From assembly GCA_964036195.1 (NCBI GenBank), contig OZ038451.1:5088529-5152528 (forward strand): a DNA stretch of 64,000 bases, written 5' to 3'. Position numbers and translations under genes: made by a program. Positions within the stretch are counted from its first letter, which is position 1. The number at the start of each line of letters is the position of its first letter. The notes below the pieces were generated by a model, which was not told the origin of the DNA, did not search any database, and saw nothing but the letters and a program-made list of their open reading frames with translations. Shown here one piece after another: positions 51,594-61,900 of this stretch. The DNA is from Sphaerolaimus hirsutus. Its lineage: Eukaryota; Nematoda; Chromadorea; Monhysterida; Sphaerolaimidae.

Positions 51594-52691
51594 TGTGTAA
51601 CATTATCGTAAAATGTAAAAACCTATAATATTTAAGTTAACTTTCTTATGTTCTCTTTTATATTCAATTAATTCAACTCGTCAAGATTTTATTCATATTT
51701 ACATTCCCATTTTAACATCTTCACATTCACCATTTAATATCTCAAGCGATGTTGTTTACAACGTGCGCTTCACATCGCTCACATATTTAGATCTTAGTCA
51801 TTGCTCACATTCCGCCACATTTCCTTGACAAGCAGCACGCAAATACGCCGTCATGTTTATGTTAAGCGGCGGGCCCGCCCCGAGTGGGGGGCCGGGCCCG
51901 CGCGCCATTTCAAATGCTGTCTGGCTTGTCTCACATTTTCACTATCTTGCCAGTTTAGCTCGCTTTTCATCGGAGAAGCGAGCGGGCAAGGATTGAACTT
52001 TCACAATTGGAAATGTTGGGTAAAAATCGGAGATTAGAGCCGACCGATTGGCGCCAAACCAATCGCCATCGGTCTGGCCCTTAAAAGCCGATTTCACAGC
52101 TAGAATCGGCAGTGTTTGCAACCTCGTCAACTTCACACGAATCTCTTCCTAGGATCTAAATAAGCGCCGTAGTCACTTTATTAAGTCGCTTGTTTTTGGT
52201 GCTAAGTTTAACGCTTGGTGCTTTAAGTCACCTCAGTGCTTTATTTCACACCAGCGCTGTTCGAGGTGCTTTATTCACAACCGCGCCACTTAATTCTCGC
52301 CTTTTGTCGTAATTAAGTGCCCTCTTTAAATTGCCTTATTTCTCCGGTAATTAGAGCTTCTTTTACGTTTTATTTAAGTAATTAATTTAGTTGTAAATTA
52401 ATTCCTTTGTTTACGTATATTTTATATATATTTTATTTACATTTATTTCTTTGTATTTAATTGTCTAAATAAAAACGTTCGTCAAAACCTTTGGTAAACA
52501 ATCTAAATTTGCTTCACACTAACTCACGTCAATTCACTTCAACTCAACTAATCACATTTGATAAAATAACGGAACGTCAACTAGAGACGACGCTTCACGT
52601 CAACTTACACTTGTTCACATTTGTCCTCTTCCTCGGTTAGGAATAGGAACTGGTTCACAAGTCAATTCAACAAGTTCCGTATTATTTTACA
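51594..52691 (+). repeat. 5-prime LTR
   Basis: 1,098 bp from TGTGTAACATTATCG to CGTATTATTTTACA. It carries a GC-rich hairpin (about 51866-51903, GCGGGCCCG mirrored by CGGGCCCGC), AT-rich TATA-like sequence (about 52416-52437) and AATAAA at 52468. The U3/R/U5 borders were not set. I count 14 TCACA and no TGTGA on the plus strand. Confidence 0.96.
51866..51903. promoter_or_regulatory. GC-rich hairpin in the LTR
   Basis: GGCGGGCCCGCC and GGCCGGGCCCGCG flank CCGAGTGGG, so RNA or DNA could form a strong stem. It is preserved in both LTRs. Function unknown; possibly packaging, promoter or termination. Confidence 0.5.
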
Positions 52692-52710
52692 TGGCGCAGC
52701 GAGCAGGGTG
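52692..52710 (+). other. Putative tRNA primer-binding site
   Basis: TGGCGCAGCGAGCAGGGTG starts exactly at the LTR end, as a primer-binding site should (TGG pairs with the tRNA CCA end). I could not assign the tRNA with confidence. Confidence 0.65.
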
Positions 52711-52970
52711 ACTAATTAAAACTAATTGGTCACTCTAATTAAGTCATCTCGCGCGAAATTTCATTGGAAATTGTTTTTCACAGTTTGAGTCACACGCACG
52801 AGGTTACGGTAATACGGTTTTGGACGCAAAATCGTTAGTAGCGCGTGCATAAATACTTACGATTTTACAAGTACAAGTCACAAGTAACGAAATATTTATT
52901 TTTATTATTTTATTTCGTTCACAGCTAGCTACCACTTTGCTAATAAGCGATAAATCGATCGAACTTTGCT
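52711..52970 (+). other. 5-prime leader of the retrotransposon
   Basis: Untranslated leader between the primer site and the gag ATG, where packaging signals are expected. Four TCACA words in about 280 bp. No ORF. Confidence 0.6.
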
Positions 52971-55900
52971 ATGGCCGACGAACGCATACGCGCTCAGCGC
53001 GCCGCCGCCGCCGCCGCAGCTATGCCTGCGAGCAACGTTGAGGAGTTCGACACAGCTCATCCGTTGACTCAGCATAGCCGGGCGCTGACTGGAGTGCGCA
53101 ACGGAGTGCTGCGTTTCACATCCAAACCGATTCCTAAAATCGTCAAAGACGAGTCACAACCCGCCGCCGTCAACATACGCGCGGCGGAGGAAGTATTAGA
53201 ATTACTTCAAGCCTACGGCTACCAAGCCGAGATGAAACGCTCGGACCTGTCTACGGCTATGGACAAATTCACAACTACTGTCCAAGATTACATCACAAGC
53301 CTAGACAGAGACGAAGACGGAGTGGCCGAGGAGATAAAGAGCGCCAACGCGAAATTGGAGCGCGCGCTCTACTCGGGCTCGAACAACGCGATGATGCTCA
53401 TGGATGAGCTGGAATCGAGGATTGCGTCCGCCCAAGCGCACATCAAATCCGCGGAAAGGTTGATACTTTCCCTGAAAGGTCAGTCCACTGTTGATTTAAC
53501 TACTCAACCCCTTTCACAACCCCCTTACAACAATGTCAATATGGGAAGTAGTTCTCAACCTTCACAACCGGAAACTTTGTTAAAGTTACCAAAAATCGAG
53601 CTTGCTAAATATAACGGTGATCCGTTAGAATGGGCAGCTTGGTGGGAGATTTTTCGAGCTCAAATTCACGACCGAGCTAATTTGTCAATGGGTATGAAAT
53701 ATACATACCTCAAGCTCAGCCTTACCGGTCCAGCAGCAGAACTGCTGGCCGGATTAAAAGGTGATGGTCGAGATTACATCACAGCGGTCACCATGTTACA
53801 ATCAAACTTTGGTGAAACGCATCGGGTACAAGCAGCCCTTTGGGATAAATTGTATTCACTTGAAAAACCTTTGTCAAGAGGAGACTCTCTCACAAATTTC
53901 ACACGAACTCTTTTGTCAACCCTCAATCAACTTAAAGAAAGGGGTGAAAGTGTCGATTCTGGTGCAGTGTTAAGAATAATTCGTGGTTATCTTCCCGATA
54001 ATATTGTTCTTGCCGTCACAGAAGAACACCGGAATTCGATGCGCACCGCTGTAACCGGCGACACCGAACTCACAGTCGTCAGGTTTGTTGATGCATTAAC
54101 TACCATTGCTCGTGCTCGTTTAGATGCGATGAAAACTGAACAACAAAGCTCACAATCAACTGTTGTTCAGAAATCACAAAATTCATCGGTCAAAAAGCCA
54201 CAAAATGGAGGTGGTTGGCAACAGCAAAAGAAAAAAGGAAATAAATCACAAAATACCTTTTCAAAACAAAAACCTATTCACAATACGGTTGCTTTTGCTG
54301 GTACCAATGCTAACGTTGGTAAATCACAAGGAAAAAATAAAAATTCCACTCAACCTCCCAGAACTCCGGCGATCGGAGCGATTAGTCAAAAGCAGTCCTC
54401 ACAACCTGCTGCTGACTATCGCAAGCCGAAATTCGAGTGCTTGTTCTGCGGCATCAAAGAGCACTATACAACCGACTGCCCTCAATACGTCACACCGAGA
54501 GAGCGCACGGAACGGTTGCGAGCTTTGGGCGACGTGTGCACGCGCTGCACGCGCAGAGGCCATCAAGCGGCACAGTGCACTCAACAACTGAGTTGCTACT
54601 ACTGTCGCCAGATTGGTCAGCATCACGGGGCGTTCTGTCCTACCAGACAGGCACCCGCCAGGCATCAGGTAAACAATTCACAAAATAAAGCCTTTGTCAA
54701 AGCAACGAGCGCTAATTTTGTCAACGCTCAGGTAATCACAACGGGCGCGGCGTCGTCACATGCACCGCCATCGTATCCGCCTTCACATACGGAACCGATG
54801 AGCGTGTGTGTCATCCCACCGGACGAAAATGATTTCCGGTGGAGACAGAACACACTGTACCAGTTGGACATGGACGGCCCGCTCGACATGGGCGAATGGC
54901 CGAGGCCCGCTAACGCACAACAGGCGAAAGCTCAGGAGGAAGCCCGCAAATATCACAACGAAAACGAGCTGTGGACGACGCTCCGTGCCAACCTCATCCA
55001 GGAAGGCACAGATATGGAGACCGTCGAAGCCAAAATCCGCGGCTTCCAGCAGAAACGGTACGAGGTGTACCCACACCTCAACCCGAACCAAATGTCATCG
55101 TCGGTGCCACTTCAACCTAGTCACAGGCCCACGGTGGAAGTGCTGAGCGCACAGGCGGGTTACGGTAACCCCAACCCCGCTACCAGGCAACAGGCCGAAC
55201 AAGAATGTGAGTTCGATTTTGCACCTATCGTTCGTTTGCAAGTGGCCCAGGCTTCATTAATTAATAAAGACGCTGAATTAAATCGAGTCACAGACCCTTT
55301 GTTAATATTGTTTGACACTGGATGCGAATATTCATACATTAAAGCATCCGTGGCAAATGAGTATAACTTTGAAAACAAAGGAGATGTTGTTCTTCAAATG
55401 AACGTGTTTGCGACAAAAACGCCTGTCACAGTCAATACGTTTTTGGTCGAGGCTGTCATGCCTATTTACAAACACGTCGACAATAAGGGCAATATGTTAC
55501 AAATTCCGCTCACTTTACGTGCAGTGGATAATTTGGCAACATATGCATGCCCACCTCCTTTGTCACAAGACAACAAGACAGTCATTTATATTGTGTATGG
55601 TGAACATGCACAAGAACAATTCGCGGAACCGCTTGAATTGACCGAAATGACTGATGAGTTTTGTCACAAACTATGTCAACCAGATGTAGTCATTGGTCAA
55701 GACTATTATTGGAAGTTCGATATTCGACCAACAGAAATCGAACTCCCATCTGGCTTGATCATAGTCGAATCAATACTTGGGTTGATGCTAGGCGGAAATG
55801 CGTCCTCACAATCATTTGTCACAACACCCGACATTTCCCCACATCAATTCATGGTTTCATGCAGTTCACATGCTTCATCAGCTGTTGCTGTTGGCCAAGA

Positions 55901-58900
55901 GACACTATTTCAATTTCACAGTCTCGAGTCAATAGGTATCACAGATGATCCCTTATCACATGATGACGACATAGCTGAACAGTTAATTCTGGAATCAATT
56001 ACTCTTGATCCAGAAACTGGTCGCTATAGCGTGGATTGGCCATTCAAATCAACCATTCAAGAATTGCCAACTAACAATGTAGAAGCATTTCGTCGCTTTC
56101 TGTCACTGTTGAAACGGTTTCGAAAAGATCCCGATTTATTCGCTACATACGCGAAAGTCATCTCAGATCAACTTCACAAGGGGGTCATAGAACCCGTCTA
56201 TGGTTCACAAGATGGTTTGCAAGAACACATCTTACCTCACCAACCTGTCCTCACACCTGGCAGATCGACAACATGTCGAATAGTGTATGATGGTTCTGCA
56301 GGCAAGCCAAGTCTCAATAATTGCTTATTTCGAGGCCCAGTTCTCACACCCCTGGCGCTCGGATTAATGCTTTGCTTCAGAGCCGGAAAAGTGGTGTTAT
56401 TAGCAGATATTGAAAAAGCATTTTTACAAATTGCCCTTCACCCAAAATCACGCGCTTTCACAAAATTTTACTGGCTGCGTGATGACACCATTCCGTCACA
56501 TGAAGACAATATTCAAATGATGCAATTCACAAGGGTGCTGTTTGGCCTCACATGCAGTCCATCCATTTTGTCAACTGTCATCAAATATCACCTAGAAGAG
56601 GAATTAGCTCACATGCATCCCGCTGAGACCAATGAACGAATGAAACTGGAGCTGTTGCTCAACAGCATTTACGTTGATAATTTAGTTATCAGCGTAGATG
56701 ATGACAAATATGCAATACAGCTCTATCGTTTAATTAAAGCTGTTTTTGCCAGAGCAAATTTCAACATGCGCGAATGGATGACAAACTCGCCTATGGTCTC
56801 GGAAAAAATCAAACCTGAAGACCTCAACCCGAAAAAGTCACAATACATCAAAGTAATGGGTCTCGTTTACGATCACATTGAAGACACCATTGCGGTGCCA
56901 GCTCCCAAGAAAGATTTCACGCTCATTGTCACAGCCACCCGCCACAATTTAAACAAATTGCTAGCTTCAACATACGATCCTATTGGCGTCACAGCACCCG
57001 CGTTATTTCGGTTGAAATTTCGCGTGTCACAAATAATTCAAAGGTGCAATATCACAACCTGGGATGAACTCATCGAAGACCCAGAGGCGGATGACTTACT
57101 GGACGATTTAAAACGACATCTCTCGTCCATAAGTCAAATCAAATTCCCGCGCTCATTTCATTCTTTTGGCATCGACGTCAAAGCTGTCACACGACCATTA
57201 GAATTACATGTGTTTTGCGATGCCTCAAAAGATGGATACGCCGTTTGCGCTTATTTGCGTCAAAAAGCGATTTCACCTGACGAATACGGTTATGAAGATG
57301 ACCGATATTTTAGTGGTTTTCTCACAGCTCGCACAAAACTAGCCCCACTTCCATCAAAACAAGGTCAACCCCTCACAATCACACGCTTGGAATTGCTAGG
57401 TGTCACAATTGGTGCACAGCTCATCGATTATTTACATCATGAACTCGTGGAGCTGGGTGGATGGAAAATTCACAGTAATTTCCTCTGGACCGATAGTACA
57501 GTTGTCATCGGCTGGCTGTATACAGCAAAGCCGCTGGCTACTTTTGTCAACAATCGGGTCACAAAAATCCATTCACTAATGTCAAAACATTGCATTCAAA
57601 TTTGCAAGGTTGCTACAAAAGACAACCCAGCCGACATCGCGTCGCGGGGTTGTACTTTTGATCAACTAATGATCGAAACAATGTGGTTCACCGGACCCAC
57701 ATTTTTAGCTGAACCTCTCACATCAACCATGCTTGACATTTCGCAATATCAAGCGCAACCTGTCACTGAAGAACTTGCGAAAGGCGACATTCACATCAGT
57801 CGACCTTTATACGCTGGAGCAGTAACTTCACAGCCTGTTTCACAGCCTGATTCACAACCAGCTAATGCTCTTGCACAGCAAATACCTGTCAATTTGGACC
57901 CCAATTTGTCACAAAATGTCACTCCTCAAAATCCGTTTGTCAAAAGTCGACAACGTCACATCCCTTCAAATCCATTCGAAATCGACATTCGGCGATTTTC
58001 AACACTGTCAAAATTGTTGCGTACTGTCGTATATCTGCTTCGTGTCAAAACATATTGGCTAAATCGCTCCATGCATAAAGCTGCAAAGCGCGAAAGCGAA
58101 TATTTATCAAAACCCATCACACAAGCTGATTTGAACGAAGCATTTAGACATGTATTGCGCATTTCACAGGCAGAGGAATGTGCCAGTTGCATTTCACAAG
58201 CGCAACTTGGCAAACACCACATGCTCAAATGGGACGCGTGGAATAATTTATTATATTGTGTCACGCGTGTGTCTCACAAAGAACACCGAAACCCTTCATT
58301 GTTTTACTACTTGCCAAAGACTGGGTGGTTAACAACGCTAGTGGTTACTCATTTTCATGAGCTTGCTGGCCACAGTGGCATGCTTCACACTTTAGCAGAT
58401 TTACGCGAACACTGCTGGTTGTCCAGTGCCAAGCAGGTAGTTGCAAAAATTTTGCGTAAATGTGTCACATGTCGCAAAGCGGAAGGAGGTCCATTCACAT
58501 TGCCTGATTTTCACACATTACCTGTCACTCGAACTCAATCACAAATCAAGCCATTTCAACATATTGGCATTGATTATATGGGACCGTTAGTTTATTCACA
58601 AAACGGAACCCGTCACAGTCAACACATTTTGTTGCTAACATGCTTCAGTACACGCGCCATTCATTTAGAGTCAACTAATAGTGTCTCGACAGCCGACACA
58701 GTTATGGCTCTAAATCGTTTTATTTCACGTCGAGGCATGCCGGACACGATTTGGTCCGACAATGCCCCAGCATTCAAAAATTGCGTCAAAATGCTACCGG
58801 ACGTAAAATGGCATTTTATCACAGCCAATAGTCCTTGGCAGGGCGGCGTGTACGAACGCATGGTAGGTTTAGTCAAACGCTTGCTCAAAAAAGCATGCGG

Positions 58901-61900
58901 ACGACGTTGTCTCACATGGCATGAATTTCTCACAGTTATGCTTGACGTCGAATTCTCCGTCAATACGCGACCATTGTCATACTTGTCAAACACAGACATT
59001 GGTGCAGCGATACTGCGCCCAATACATTTTCTTTGGGGCACCCCACCACCATGTTACATGGATGAAAAACGTGAGTTGGAACTCGATTCCACCACGATTG
59101 AACCCATGCGAAAAATTCCAAAAGAGGAATGGGAAAGAATGACGGATGGATCTTTCAACCTCACACCCTCACAAATCGAAAAAACCTACACACTCACACC
59201 CCCACGTGTCAATGACGTCAATTGCATCGACGAAATTGCACTCAATTCTGTGCCTGAAAAGGACAGAGATGACATCACATTACTTTGGGACCAAATTCGT
59301 CACAATCGTGAAGTGCTTTGGTATGAGTGGTCATGTCAATACATTGACCTACTCAAAGATCGAGCTAAAAATCAACGCTTGAAAAGAGGCACAATCAACG
59401 AAGCTCCCAAACGTGGCCAAGTGGTGTTAATCACAGATGATAAACAACCACGCGGCATGTGGCAAATGGGCCGCGTTCACGAAATACACGTGTCAAGCGA
59501 TGGCAAAATACGTGCAGTCACAGTATTGTCAAGCAACAATCGTCGCACACGTAGATCTCCATCTAACCTAGTGCCTCTTGAAATCGACACAGAGGACGGT
59601 GTTGAATATAAAATCGACACTGAAGTAAAAGATGATGATAAGTCACAACCTTCACCTGATAAGGGTGACGATTCACAAACTGATCAATCACATCAACAAT
59701 CACAATCTTCACAGCAAGATGCAAGACGCGCAAACCCACGCCGAACATGTCGCTACACTGGCACATATTCGTTCTGGGGAAACGTGTCGCATTTAATGGC
59801 GCTCTCGTTGCTAATACAATCAAAATTAGCCAACGCGCTCACATGGACAGATCAATATCACAAAACTTTTAATCTGTGCCATAAAACACGCACTGGGCAC
59901 GCAATACAACTTCCGGAAAAAGTAACATGTCACTTTCCTCAAGTCACAGCCATAGAGGACATTGTGGTATCCATATGGACGTTGCGTGTTCAGCCACAAA
60001 CAACACCAATTTATAGATGCTTTCAACAAGAGCATACTATAGTCACGTATATGAGCCTGGTGGGCGGAAAAGCTATGCTGCCACCAGAAATCATTAAAAA
60101 TCACAGAGTCACAACCTACGATTGCATGATCGCCTACCAAAATAAAACTTGGAAAGGCGAACCCTTAATAAAAATCGGTCATGCATTGTGGAGCACTAAC
60201 AAATCACTTCACATCGATTATTGTTACTTTTGTCACAACATGAGTAACACAGTAATGAACTTTCACATAGAGGAAGGTGTGGTCGCAAGTCTTGACGGAA
60301 AGAAAATAGTTTCCGAAATTCAAGATTTGTCACATTGCAACCCACAAGCCGGCTATTGTTATGACAGCGACAATGGCGTCTCTTTATGGAATGCTACTGC
60401 CTTTAACAAGCAGTGTGCATTCCAAGAGATTGGTCAATTCGATGCGCAATATTCACAAAACCATTACATAGTGGAAAAATTGCAAGCTGCATTTTCTGTC
60501 ACATGGAGATCACAACAATTCCCAAATAATGCAGAATGCGTGCCAAAAGACGCAAAATATATTGACCAGGGCTCGGTATTCATTCAATTTCTTCGATATC
60601 AACTTAAGAAATTGAAAAAACCTGAAACCGAAAAAGCTCCTCTTCATTTCAAACTCGCACCAAATCTTGATGTTGGTGTGTTTCACTTGCTCACAGCCCG
60701 TCAACAATACGAAGTTGACAAAATTGCACATCTAGAACAAAAACAATTTGGATCTATTTGGCAACAATTATGTCACATCCGTCAGACCCAACTAGATATA
60801 ATTCATGCAATTGTCACATTCAATCCCACACTTGGCTTGCAAGCATTGCTAGGACGTCAAAATCTCTATGCTGAATGGCATGGAGATATATTAATGTTCT
60901 GGGATTGTAAACCAGTCACAGCAGAAATTATTTATTTTCAACATGAATATAACAATACATGTTATAAATTTCTGCCGGTCAAAGTCACAAATCACCCACA
61001 TATTATGTTCGTTGCTCCTGGCACCAATGATCTGATCACACATTCACCAATAGATCATTGTCTCATGAAAGATCACAAATATTATCAATTAAATGATAAT
61101 TCATGGGCCAACGAAAATGGACCAACGAATTTGCACGTCACAAAACTCCCAATCGAATTAATTTGGGCTGGCTCGTGGAAACCATTCACACTAAATGTTT
61201 CCGGGTCACCAGGTGTAAGCATGACTGACATTGCATTCAGTATCATGGCTGCACATCATCACTTTCAAAATTTGCAACGACTCGAACAACAAGTCACACG
61301 TTCAGTCGATTATATTGCAACAAAATCCAACGATCCTAAAGCAGTGCAAGCATATATTGCTGGCATCGGCCAAGGGGTTGGTGCATATTTTGAAGGTGTA
61401 GGAAAAGAATTGGGTCACATCATTCACAGTAGTGTCACAGGTGGTGCGTCTGCATTAGACACGTTACTTACTGGGCCACTTCAAACAGCTGTGAACATTA
61501 TACTCATTATTCTCACAATTGCTTGTATTGGGTATATTGGTTATGTTTACATGCAGTGGCGGCTCGTAACCGGCAGGGGTATGCTGCCAGACATCAAGGG
61601 CTTTTTCCGAAGAAAGGGCAGAAAGGACAGAAACCCAAACAAATGGGAGCCCCGCCCGTTCAACAAGGAAAAATCGGTAAGCGACGGCGACGTAACCGCC
61701 AGAAGAAGCCGGCAAGCGGTTTCAACAAACCCGCTTTGTCAAACCAAATCGTCACACAATCGTCACAATCGTCAAGTTCGTCACAGTTACCTTCAAAGTT
61801 TGTCACACCCCTCAAACGAGTTTCTCCATTCAAACGGCTTTCAGGACGCACGGTACAGCCTAGATCGGATCCCCCGATCGGTTATAGTACCGAACGCGCC

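Noticed and set aside
51801..52037. An ORF present in both LTRs
   Set aside because: It is conserved only because the LTRs are copies of each other. It crosses the GC hairpin and has no protein-like features.
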